Source: UBA6398 sp963660485 (lineage in GTDB: Bacteria; Bacteroidota; Bacteroidia; Bacteroidales; Bacteroidaceae). From it: a stretch of DNA of 64,000 nt. The stretch's first letter is position 1, and each line of letters opens with the position of its first letter. The notes under the pieces are model-generated. The model was not told where the DNA came from. It saw nothing but the letters and a program-made list of their open reading frames with translations, and made no database searches. The stretch lies in the NCBI GenBank assembly GCA_963660485.1, contig CAVKYH010000008.1:1-64000 (forward strand), read 5' to 3'. Both the position numbers and the translations under genes were made by a program. Of this stretch, positions 16,734-24,549 are shown one piece after another.

Positions 16734-18145
16734 AATGTTCCCTGCTTCAACTGTTCCACAAAATGGTCTATGCGCTGCATCTCCATGGGAATGGCGATAT
16801 TCTGCGGGCAATGAGGCACACACTGGTTGCAACCTATGCAATGGTTGGCCTGACGCAGTTTAGGCACACTGCGGTCGTAGCCCACAAGAAAAGCCTTGCG
16901 CGCCTCGCGATAGTTCTTGGCCTGCTGATCTTCGGGCACATTGCCCTCGTTCACACACTTGTTGTAGTGAACAAATATGGCAGGAATGTCAAGACCATAG
17001 GGGCAAGGCATACAATATTTGCAGTCGTTGCACGGAATCGTGGGATACTGCACCATTATGTCGGAGGTGTCGTAAAGATACTTGATTTCGTCTTGCGTCA
17101 ACGGCTTGAGCGGACAATAAGAGCGCAGGTTGTCCTGCAAATGCTCCATGTAAGTCATACCGCTAAGCACCGTGAGCACGTCGGGCATGGTTCCCGCATA
17201 GCGGAAAGCCCACGACGCTACGCTTCGGGAGGGTTCGCGCTGTTTGAGACGCGCCACAATATGGTCGGGAACCTTTGACAAACGCCCTCCAAGCAACGGC
17301 TCCATGATAACAGCCGGTATATTCCGCTTCACCAACTCACCATAGAGATACTCCGCATCGGTATTGCGCGGATTAAGTTCCCTGGCGTGTTTCCAGTCAA
17401 GGTAGTTGAGTTGGATTTGCACAAAGTCCCATTGATATTCGTCGTGTTTCGAAAGCAAATAGTCAAACACCTTTATATCTCCATGGTATGAAAAACCAAG
17501 ATTTCGTATTTTTCCGGCCTTCCGTTCGGCGAGCAAGAAATCGAGTATGCCGTTGTCGATGTAACGGGCTCTGAAAGCTTCCATTCCATCATCGCCCATG
17601 CCGATACCATGTAGGAGCATGTAGTCGATATAGTCAACCTGGAGAAATTTGAAAGAGTTGTGGTACATTTCCAAAGACTTCTCGCGGCTCCATGTAAAGG
17701 GAGCGAAATTCGAAAGTTTGGTGGCAACGAAATATTTGTCCCTCGGGTGGCGATGCAAAGCGATGCCCGTAGCCTCTTCTGAGCGCCCCTTGCAATAGGC
17801 AGGCGACGTGTCGAAATAATTCACGCCGTGCTCTATCGCATAATCCACAAGGCGGTTCACAGTCTCCTGATCAATTCTATCTTCTCCCTCCTTGTTGTTC
17901 TCGTCTGCAATAGTGGGCCAACGCATACAGCCATAGCCGAGAATCGAAACCTTGTCGCCCGTTTTGGGATTGGTGCGATAGGTCATTTTGTCCTTTGGAA
18001 TTTCGCCTTGTGCCGATGTGTCCTCCCCGGTAACGGGATTCTTCTTGGTAGTGCAGCCTGTGATTGCCGCCGTACCCGTTGCCGCAGCTCCAATACCAAG
18101 TTTTTTCAGGAACTCGCGGCGATTTATATTATTCTTTTCGTTCAT
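16730..18145 (-). CDS. Tat-exported aldo/keto reductase with 4Fe-4S clusters
   Basis: The 471-residue protein starts with a twin-arginine signal (NINRREFLKKLGIGAAATG) and a possible lipobox Cys just after it. An aldo/keto reductase barrel follows (about 60-350; GVNYFDTSPAYCKGRSEEA, with the catalytic Tyr in SPAY), then a ferredoxin-like tail with CNDCKYCMPCPYG and CIGCNQCVPHCP, enough Cys for two 4Fe-4S clusters. Probably a periplasmic oxidoreductase fed electrons by the membrane ferredoxin encoded just upstream. An ATG 12 codons earlier overlaps that gene and would precede the Tat signal, so 18145 is preferred. Confidence 0.85.
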   Translation of the reverse strand: MNEKNNINRREFLKKLGIGAAATGTAAITGCTTKKNPVTGEDTSAQGEIPKDKMTYRTNPKTGDKVSILGYGCMRWPTIADENNKEGEDRIDQETVNRLVDYAIEHGVNYFDTSPAYCKGRSEEATGIALHRHPRDKYFVATKLSNFAPFTWSREKSLEMYHNSFKFLQVDYIDYMLLHGIGMGDDGMEAFRARYIDNGILDFLLAERKAGKIRNLGFSYHGDIKVFDYLLSKHDEYQWDFVQIQLNYLDWKHARELNPRNTDAEYLYGELVKRNIPAVIMEPLLGGRLSKVPDHIVARLKQREPSRSVASWAFRYAGTMPDVLTVLSGMTYMEHLQDNLRSYCPLKPLTQDEIKYLYDTSDIMVQYPTIPCNDCKYCMPCPYGLDIPAIFVHYNKCVNEGNVPEDQQAKNYREARKAFLVGYDRSVPKLRQANHCIGCNQCVPHCPQNIAIPMEMQRIDHFVEQLKQGTL

Positions 18146-18158
18146 CTTTTCAAGTTTT

Positions 18159-19628
18159 TCAAATCGTTTTATGGAGTTCATGCCCCTCAACATAAATTGC
18201 ACTGAAAGGGCGCGCGGGACAAAGGTTCTCGCATGCACCGCAACCGATACAGCGTTCCTCGTTTACCACAGGGATTTTGGGAGAACTGTCGTCGGCAGAA
18301 TCAGAAGGCACCATAGTTATCGCTCCTGCGGGACAATGGCGCGCACAATTGCCGCATTCCACACCATCTGCGACAGGCACACAATTTTTCTTCACCCAAA
18401 CGGCATGGCCTACCTGTATCGAAGATTTTTCAGCCGGTGTGATTTTAAGTATAGCGCCTGCCGGACAAACTTCGGAGCATTTCGTACATTCGGGACGGCA
18501 GTATCCGCGTTCGTAAGAGGATTCCGGTTGCATTGCAATCTGTGGACGCAAAACATCGTTCGGACATACGGCAACGCAGAGCTGACATCCGGTGCAATGG
18601 TCCTCGAAATGTTTCAACCCCACGGCACCCGGCGGAACTATCGGCGTTTTTCGTTCCGGCACTTTCTTGTCAAGAATCACCGCAAGTCCGCCGTCAACGG
18701 TTTTTTCCTGGGCATTGGCCACCGCTGTGCCGATGATAATTCCCGCACCTGCGAGGAAAGCGCGACGGGAACTGTCGGTAGCGGTTTCTTTGGCGGTGTC
18801 GGATTTTTTCGCAGCGTTTTTCTTCATCGTGAAATGCAGAGCGTCGTGTTTGCATGCGGCAATGCAGTCCATGCAAGCCACACAGCGCGAATAATCTACC
18901 TTATGGTTTTTGAAATCTATGCACGAAGATTTGCAGCTGCGGGCACAAAGCGAACAGTTGCGGCATTTGTTTTCATCTATCACCGGTTTGAAAAGCGAGA
19001 AACGCGCGAGAAATCCCAACACAGTGCCCACCGGACAAATAGTGTTGCAGTATGTGCGTCCGCCCCACGCCAAAATCACGAGCACAACAAATGTAATCAC
19101 TGCGATAACCAATGTTGGTAAGGCGCGCAACCATACTTCGCGATGATAGAATGCGTAGCTGTCTACACGTTCTGCGACATAGGCCAAAAGATTATTGCCC
19201 CAAGTATAAACTGGAGCGAACAGATTTTGCGCCATACGCCCGAAAGCACTGTAGGGGTCCAATATGCCCGAAAATCCGAAGAATATCGTAACGATGAAAA
19301 GCACGAGCATCGTGATGCGTAGCCATGTAAGTGGTTTGGTATAGGAGAAGCGGCGTTTCTTGCCTTTTCTCCGCGCGCTGAACCACGACACAATATCCTG
19401 GAAAATGCCGAGCGGGCAAATCACAGAGCAATAAACTCTGCCGAAAACCAATGTGAGGGCTACGAGAGCTATTACCACACCGATATTGAGCGCCATTATG
19501 GCGGGGAAGAACTGTATTTTTGCGAGCCAACCGAACCACGCGTGTATCGAGCCCGTGAAATCGAGGAACAAAAGGCTCACCAAGGCAAATACTACGATTG
19601 CCAAAACTATTCTAATCTTTCTAAGCAT
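18159..19628 (-). CDS. membrane 4Fe-4S ferredoxin, NapH-like with fused periplasmic ferredoxin
   Basis: A 489-residue protein. The N-terminal half has about five membrane segments with the NapH/NosR-like CxxxCP signatures GRVYCSVICPLG and GRTYCNTICPVG, then two 4Fe-4S motifs (CRNCSLCARSCKSSC, CVACMDCIAACKH). Next comes a twin-arginine-like stretch (SSRRAFLAGAGIIIGTA, near residue 290) and a second ferredoxin region with four more clusters' worth of Cys (CTGCQLCVAVCP, CRPECTKCSEVCP, CGNCARHCP, CIGCGACENLCP). It probably passes electrons from quinol or flavodoxin to the reductase encoded 13 bases downstream. It follows the flavodoxin gene after 7 bases. Confidence 0.85.
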   Translation of the reverse strand: MLRKIRIVLAIVVFALVSLLFLDFTGSIHAWFGWLAKIQFFPAIMALNIGVVIALVALTLVFGRVYCSVICPLGIFQDIVSWFSARRKGKKRRFSYTKPLTWLRITMLVLFIVTIFFGFSGILDPYSAFGRMAQNLFAPVYTWGNNLLAYVAERVDSYAFYHREVWLRALPTLVIAVITFVVLVILAWGGRTYCNTICPVGTVLGFLARFSLFKPVIDENKCRNCSLCARSCKSSCIDFKNHKVDYSRCVACMDCIAACKHDALHFTMKKNAAKKSDTAKETATDSSRRAFLAGAGIIIGTAVANAQEKTVDGGLAVILDKKVPERKTPIVPPGAVGLKHFEDHCTGCQLCVAVCPNDVLRPQIAMQPESSYERGYCRPECTKCSEVCPAGAILKITPAEKSSIQVGHAVWVKKNCVPVADGVECGNCARHCPAGAITMVPSDSADDSSPKIPVVNEERCIGCGACENLCPARPFSAIYVEGHELHKTI

Positions 19629-19635
19629 AACGGTA

Positions 19636-20325
19636 TCAGTTTTTGTAAAGACCATATTTGAGCAGCCACGAATCAACCTTCTTTTCGGCCAAAGCCATAT
19701 CGGCATCTTTCACCGCCGGTCCTTCAAGAACCGCAGCCCCTGGCTCGAGAGCACGAATATGTTCCACCGATTTTGAAAAACGGCTGCTTCCGTAAGTAAC
19801 GAAAGGTATTATGGTTTTTCCCTTAAAGTCATATTCTTTAAAGAAGGAGTATATCACGCGCGGCATGTCGTACCACCAGTTGGGATAACCCACGAAAATT
19901 ATATTGTAGTCCTGAAGATTCTGAATATGGGTTGTGAGTTTCGGAAACTCCTCGTTTTCCGTTTCCTTTTTTGTGTAGTTCAGCAGAGTGTCATAGGGCA
20001 TGGGGTAAACGGTGGCAGTTTTAATGGCAAACAGGTCTCCTCCGGTTTTTTCCGAAATGAGTTTCGCGAGAAACTCCGTGTTTCCATAAACTTTTCCGTC
20101 CTCCACCACGCGGCTGGCACTTGAATTTGCGTCCACGCCATCGGTTTCGGGCCAAGAGAAATAGGTTACGAGAATTTTTCCCTTGAGTTCCACTTTCACG
20201 CTGTCGCTGTCAGTTTGCGCCGAAAGGTTTCCCCTCGGCTCAACCTCTGTGGAATTTTTCAGGAACGCCAATGTGGCAGCGCCAATCAGCATTACTCCCG
20301 CAATAGGCAGCAATAGTTTTTTCAT
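19636..20325 (-). CDS. membrane-anchored flavodoxin
   Basis: The 229-residue protein has an N-terminal hydrophobic helix (signal anchor or signal peptide, about residues 3-22) and then a flavodoxin fold: KILVTYFSWPETDG (the FMN phosphate loop region), then NIIFVGYPNWWYDMPR and FVTYGSSRFSKS. It carries electrons using FMN, probably at the membrane or periplasm given the N-terminus. First gene of the redox operon. The start at 20325 is taken because the next upstream ATG (20355) overlaps the -7 box. Confidence 0.85.
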   Translation of the reverse strand: MKKLLLPIAGVMLIGAATLAFLKNSTEVEPRGNLSAQTDSDSVKVELKGKILVTYFSWPETDGVDANSSASRVVEDGKVYGNTEFLAKLISEKTGGDLFAIKTATVYPMPYDTLLNYTKKETENEEFPKLTTHIQNLQDYNIIFVGYPNWWYDMPRVIYSFFKEYDFKGKTIIPFVTYGSSRFSKSVEHIRALEPGAAVLEGPAVKDADMALAEKKVDSWLLKYGLYKN

Positions 20326-20352
20326 TTTTGTTGTTATTTTCTTGTTACACGG

Positions 20353-20360
20353 CAAAATTA
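20353..20360 (-). promoter_or_regulatory. -7 box for the flavodoxin redox operon
   Basis: TAATTTTG on the minus strand, 28 bases before the ATG. No TTTG is found at -33; the first ATTAC repeat of the operator array begins about 30 bases upstream, a suitable place for an activator. Confidence 0.6.
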
Positions 20361-20390
20361 TAATAATCTATCCTATTTACAGATACATCT

Positions 20391-20580
20391 ATTACGGATT
20401 TATCTACCAAAATTACCGCAACCGCTTTTTTATTTCACGATGCAAAATTACTGCGACGCCGTTAAAGGGGATTTATATCCATTACGTTTGCCGCTACCCC
20501 AATTACGGAACTATCCGTTGAGCATGCCGGAGAAACGCCGGGGCTTGCACGAATTGCGGTATGCCCTACCCGAATTACTG
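20391..20580. promoter_or_regulatory. candidate AraC-type operator array
   Basis: Three units share ATTRC, then CTACC 13 bases after its first base, then ATTAC exactly 21 bases after the first: 20391/20404/20412, 20481/20494/20502 and 20553/20566/20574. An extra ATTAC half-site lies at 20447. Paired direct half-sites two helical turns apart are typical of AraC-family dimers, and an AraC gene starts just to the right. The rest of the spacer has no gene. Confidence 0.65.
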
Positions 20581-20620
20581 ATTTGCATTGCCGCAGACAT
20601 ATTATAAGAAACAATATCAA

Positions 20621-20628
20621 TATATTTG
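20621..20628 (+). promoter_or_regulatory. -7 box for the AraC regulator
   Basis: TATATTTG, 25 bases before the ATG at 20653. It covers the in-frame ATG at 20626, which therefore cannot be the start. Confidence 0.65.
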
Positions 20629-20652
20629 CACAACAATCAAACACTCATAGTA

Positions 20653-21561
20653 ATGGACAGCCAAATACGACACATCGACTCCATAGCAGAGTATAACAAA
20701 TATCTTGGAGTGGAAACGCTTCACCCTCTCGTGAGCGTGATAGATCTTTCAAAGGCAAATAAATTGAAGCACGCGCGCCAAACTTTCGGTTTCTACTGTG
20801 TGTTTCTGAAAGGAGGGGTGAACTGCGAACTTTACTACGGCCGCAAACGCTACGACTACCAGGAAGGCACCGTGGTATGCATTGCGCCGGGACAGGTAAT
20901 AGGCATCGGCAACACGGGAGAGGAGTTTCAGCCCCATGGCTGGGCACTTTGTTTCGATCCCGAGCTTATACGCGGCACTTCGCTGGGACGCAGCATAAAG
21001 GAATACACTTTCTTTTCCTACGAGGTGAACGAAGCGCTCCATCTTTCCGAAAAAGAGAAAGATGTTTTCATGGATTGTCTGCAAAACATCGGTCATGAAC
21101 TCAACCATGACATAGACCGGTTGAGCAAAAGGCTTATTGCAAACAATATTGAGCTGCTGCTCAACTATTGCCTGCGCTTCTACGAACGCCAATTCATAAC
21201 GCGGCAAAACGTGAACCGCAGCATCATCACCCGATTCGACTCTCTTTTGGACGAATATTTCACATCGGGCAAAGCCCGACAGAACGGTTTGCCCTCGGTG
21301 AAGCATTGCGCAGGAGAACTATGCCTTTCGCCAAACTATTTCGGCGACCTCGTGAAAAAGGAAACGGGCAAATCGGCGCAGGAATACATTCAGCTCACAG
21401 TGGTAAACATTGCCAAAGAGCGCATACTCGCGCCCGACAGTTCTATAAGCCAGATAGCCTATGACCTCGGCTTCAAATATCCGCAACACTTCACAAGAAT
21501 GTTCAAAAAAATAGCCGGAGTTACACCCAATGACTACCGCTCGGAAACACTCCCCGCATAA
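20653..21561 (+). CDS. AraC-family transcriptional regulator
   Basis: The 302-residue protein has an N-terminal cupin-like sensing domain (about 25-150; EGTVVCIAPGQVIGIG) and a C-terminal double helix-turn-helix (about 205-300; HCAGELCLSPNYFGDLVKKE, then ISQIAYDLGFKYPQHFTRMF and GVTPNDYR). It is divergent from the flavodoxin/reductase operon across a repeat-rich spacer and most likely regulates that operon and itself; AraC next to flavodoxin and aldo/keto reductase genes is a common arrangement. The ligand is unknown. Confidence 0.9.
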   Translation: MDSQIRHIDSIAEYNKYLGVETLHPLVSVIDLSKANKLKHARQTFGFYCVFLKGGVNCELYYGRKRYDYQEGTVVCIAPGQVIGIGNTGEEFQPHGWALCFDPELIRGTSLGRSIKEYTFFSYEVNEALHLSEKEKDVFMDCLQNIGHELNHDIDRLSKRLIANNIELLLNYCLRFYERQFITRQNVNRSIITRFDSLLDEYFTSGKARQNGLPSVKHCAGELCLSPNYFGDLVKKETGKSAQEYIQLTVVNIAKERILAPDSSISQIAYDLGFKYPQHFTRMFKKIAGVTPNDYRSETLPA

Positions 21562-21565
21562 CGAA

Positions 21566-21630
21566 AAAACTCCGGGCCATGTAATTTAAATTCCGGGCCA
21601 TCTAATTTAAATTACATGGCCCGGAGTTTT
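21566..21630. repeat. family A modular palindrome, copy 4
   Basis: A perfect 27-bp inverted repeat (21566-21592 with 21604-21630) around the tag CCGGGCCATCT. Outer tags are CCGGGCCATGT, cores AATTTAAATT, ends AAAACT/AGTTTT. A family B half-tag (ATATCAGACATCG) follows at about 21636-21649. It lies between convergent genes. Confidence 0.95.
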
Positions 21631-21660
21631 CAACGATATCAGACATCGTAAAAAACAAAA

Positions 21661-21694
21661 CGGACACCGCTTCTGCGATGTCCGTTTCTTTTTG
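21661..21694. terminator. bidirectional terminator between AraC and SDR genes
   Basis: CGGACACCGC and GCGATGTCCG pair across loop TTCT with one G-T pair; T-rich on the right and A-rich on the left. Confidence 0.8.
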
Positions 21695-21724
21695 AAATTC
21701 AATGCTATACAAGCAAAAGCCATG

Positions 21725-22471
21725 CTACCCGTTTTCTCCGGAATTACACCTCAGCGGAAAACGCTTCCATATCCCCCTCGGGATACACCGCCACAGGGCC
21801 ACGAGAAGCGAATATTTCCAGTCGACCACCTTTATGCGGCGCTTCTTGAGCACAGCTTTCACGATAATCCTTGCCGCCTTTTCCTTTTTCATCACCATGG
21901 GATACCCCTTGCCGCCATTGATAAGCGCAGTATCCACAAAGCCCGGGCGTATGTCGGAAAACGTGATGTTGAGACGGCGCATGCGGGCCAGCTGCTCCAA
22001 TGCGTCGATATAAATGTTCTGCATCCTTTTTGTGGCAGAGTATGCAGGCGCCGGGCCAAGCCCTTTCGTTCCCGCAATCGAGGATATCACAGCAATATGG
22101 CCGCCCATGGCAGAAAAATAACGGAACATCGCCCCCACACAACGCGCAAATCCTTCACCATTCGTACGCACGGTGGCAATCTCTTTTACGCTTTCCAGAC
22201 TTCCGTTTTGCCAGCCCACACCGCTGCAATGCAGATAAAGCCGCGCACCGACGCTTTGCGCCAAAGCCACAAGCCGTTCGCCGGCATCGTCATCGCATAC
22301 ATCGATTTCGGCAACCGTAACCTGCTGCGGAAACAACGCCCTGAAACTCTCCAGCAACTCCCCACGGCGGCCGCATATCCCAAGCGTCCAGCCCGACAAG
22401 GCAAGAATTTTTGCCACTTCGCGGCCAATTCCGCTCGTAGCACCCATTATAACAGCACTTTTCTCGTTCAT
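21725..22471 (-). CDS. short-chain dehydrogenase/reductase
   Basis: A 248-residue classical SDR. The NAD(P) loop is GATSGIG (residues 10-16), with an Arg pair (GRRGE) near residue 35 that favours NADP; the catalytic Ser is in ISSIAG and Tyr/Lys in YSATK near residue 150. The substrate is unknown. The C-terminal 40 residues are basic and hydrophobic, so it may sit on the membrane. It converges on the AraC gene and diverges from the first CotH gene. A TAAATTTG box at 22480-22487 on this strand is only 9 bases from the ATG, implying an almost leaderless transcript if used. Confidence 0.85.
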   Translation of the reverse strand: MNEKSAVIMGATSGIGREVAKILALSGWTLGICGRRGELLESFRALFPQQVTVAEIDVCDDDAGERLVALAQSVGARLYLHCSGVGWQNGSLESVKEIATVRTNGEGFARCVGAMFRYFSAMGGHIAVISSIAGTKGLGPAPAYSATKRMQNIYIDALEQLARMRRLNITFSDIRPGFVDTALINGGKGYPMVMKKEKAARIIVKAVLKKRRIKVVDWKYSLLVALWRCIPRGIWKRFPLRCNSGENG

Positions 22472-22497
22472 AACAACCGCAAATTTAATGCTTTTCG

Positions 22498-22505
22498 TAA
22501 ATTTG
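22498..22505 (+). promoter_or_regulatory. -7 box for the first CotH gene
   Basis: TAAATTTG, 25 bases before the ATG at 22530; it excludes the in-frame ATG at 22488. Confidence 0.6.
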
Positions 22506-22529
22506 CTTACCTATACCATAGAATTTAAG

Positions 22530-24479
22530 ATGAAATCTATATTATCAGCCATTGCGCTAATCGTTTCACCGTTATTGTCGCTCCACGCACAGACCACAGA
22601 ACTCACCGGAACAATAATCGGAACTCCGATATCGGTAGACTATTCCACCAACAACCCGTCTGAAACCGTCAACACCATAGCCAATGTGTTCGACAACGAC
22701 CTGTCCACGTTTTTCGCCTCATACGACAGGAGCTATACATGGGTGGGGCTCGACCTCGGTGAGAAACACGTGATAACAAAAATAGCCTACGCCTCGCGCC
22801 CGGGCAGCGCCGACCGCATGCAGCTCGGAGTGTTTGAAGGAGCTAACAACCCCGATTTCACAGACGCCGTTCCGCTCTACATGATAAAGGATATCCCGCA
22901 GGACAATGTGCTTACCACAAAATATCCGCGCACAAGCCGGGGATTCAGATACGTGCGCTATGTGGGGCCGAACAATGTGCGATGCAACGTTGCCGAACTT
23001 AAATTCTACGGCTACAAAGGCGAGGGAAACGACAGCCGCTTTTATTCACCCACAAACCTGCCGCTGGTCGTGATACATACCGACAGCGCAAAACAAATAA
23101 CCTCGCGCACAGTCTACACTCCCGGAATAATAAGCATTGTGTCGGACGAAGGAAAGGAAATATATGCCGACAGTCTGGAAATACGCGGACGAGGAAACGG
23201 CTCGTGGGGTTTCCCGAAAAAACCTTACAAACTAAAACTCGCACACAAGAAGAAACTTCTCGGCATGCCCGCAAAGGCAAAAAAATGGACGCTGATAAAC
23301 AACTACGGCGACAAAACTCTGGTGCGCAATCTGCTCGCATTCAAAATAAGCGAACTGATGGGAATGGAATATACTCCCGCCGGGCGACTCGTGGAAGTGA
23401 TGTTCAACGGCGAATATCAGGGAGTGTATCAACTTTGCGACCAGATAGAAGTAAAGAAAAACCGTGTGGACATCACGGAAATGACTCCCCAAGACAATAG
23501 CGGCTCTGAACTTACGGGCGGATACCTGATAGAAATCGACGCATACGCCAGCGGAGAGAAAAAATGGTTCACCTCAAAAGATTTCGAACTGCCCGTTTCG
23601 CTGAAATATCCCGACGAAGACGACATAACGCCACAGCAGGAAAATTATATCACAACTTATTTCAACCGCATGGCAAGCCGTGTGGCAAATCCGCTTTATG
23701 CCGACCCGAAACTTGGCTTCCGACGCTATCTTGACGAGGACTCATTTTTAAAAAGATTCCTTATTGAAGAACTCGCAGCAAATGTAGACGCCTGGTGGAG
23801 CGTACATATGTATAAAGATCGCGACTCCACGAAATTCTATACCGGACCTGTTTGGGATTTCGACCTTGCTTTTGAAAACGATATACGCATTCACCCCGTT
23901 TCGGGCTTTGACGATTTTATTTTTCTGAACGAGAACACAACAAGCGCAGGCAACATGCGCGAATTTGTAAAGCGAGTAATTGGTGTGGAAAGCGACAGAC
24001 TGAAAAAATTATGGAGTACCGCGCGAAACGAAAACGGACTCACGATAGAAAATCTCAACTTATTTCTCGACAGCATGCAGACTGAAGTGTACGAGGCGCA
24101 GAAACTTAATTTCACGCGCTGGCCTGTGATGAACCAGATAGTGAACCAAAACTACCAAGTAACCGGCTCGTATGAAGGAGAAATGAAAGTGGTGCGCGAT
24201 TTCCTGACATGGCGCATTCCATGGCTCGACAATAAAGTAGGACTTATACCTGTAGGAATTGAACAGACCGTTGCCGGAAAAACGGAAATCCGTAGCGTGG
24301 AAGGCGGAATAGGTATCAGCGGAAAGATGAGCGTGGAAGTTTACGATATGAGCGGTATTGTAGTGGCGAAAACCGATGCCGCAGCCACAGAAACGGTTAT
24401 TCCTCTTGCCAAAGGGCTTTACATTGTAAGGGCAACCGATGGCAAAACAACTATAAGGCGCAAAATTATGGTGAGATAA
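22530..24479 (+). CDS. secreted CotH-family protein with T9SS tail (paralog 1)
   Basis: The 649-residue protein has a signal peptide (MKSILSAIALIVSPLLSLHA), a discoidin-like (F5/8 type C) beta-sandwich at about 30-165, then a CotH kinase-like domain (about 180-570): the RGRGNGSWGFPKKPYKLKL start, GEYQGVYQLCDQ, and GPVWDFDLAFEND with the metal-binding Asp of the atypical kinase motif. The last 65 residues form a type IX secretion sorting domain (VYDMSGIVVAKTD, GLYIVRATDG). CotH in Bacillus is a protein kinase of coat proteins; the role here is unknown, and the export signal argues for action at or beyond the surface. A close paralog follows 70 bases downstream. Confidence 0.85.
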   Translation: MKSILSAIALIVSPLLSLHAQTTELTGTIIGTPISVDYSTNNPSETVNTIANVFDNDLSTFFASYDRSYTWVGLDLGEKHVITKIAYASRPGSADRMQLGVFEGANNPDFTDAVPLYMIKDIPQDNVLTTKYPRTSRGFRYVRYVGPNNVRCNVAELKFYGYKGEGNDSRFYSPTNLPLVVIHTDSAKQITSRTVYTPGIISIVSDEGKEIYADSLEIRGRGNGSWGFPKKPYKLKLAHKKKLLGMPAKAKKWTLINNYGDKTLVRNLLAFKISELMGMEYTPAGRLVEVMFNGEYQGVYQLCDQIEVKKNRVDITEMTPQDNSGSELTGGYLIEIDAYASGEKKWFTSKDFELPVSLKYPDEDDITPQQENYITTYFNRMASRVANPLYADPKLGFRRYLDEDSFLKRFLIEELAANVDAWWSVHMYKDRDSTKFYTGPVWDFDLAFENDIRIHPVSGFDDFIFLNENTTSAGNMREFVKRVIGVESDRLKKLWSTARNENGLTIENLNLFLDSMQTEVYEAQKLNFTRWPVMNQIVNQNYQVTGSYEGEMKVVRDFLTWRIPWLDNKVGLIPVGIEQTVAGKTEIRSVEGGIGISGKMSVEVYDMSGIVVAKTDAAATETVIPLAKGLYIVRATDGKTTIRRKIMVR

Positions 24480-24514
24480 GTTGTATTGGAAACTATAATA
24501 ACCTTGTTTTTTAG

Positions 24515-24522
24515 TACTTTTG
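24515..24522 (+). promoter_or_regulatory. -7 box for the second CotH gene
   Basis: TACTTTTG, 27 bases before the ATG. The paralog therefore has its own promoter. Confidence 0.6.
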
Positions 24523-24549
24523 CTTACATATGCAGTATAAACCATTTGT

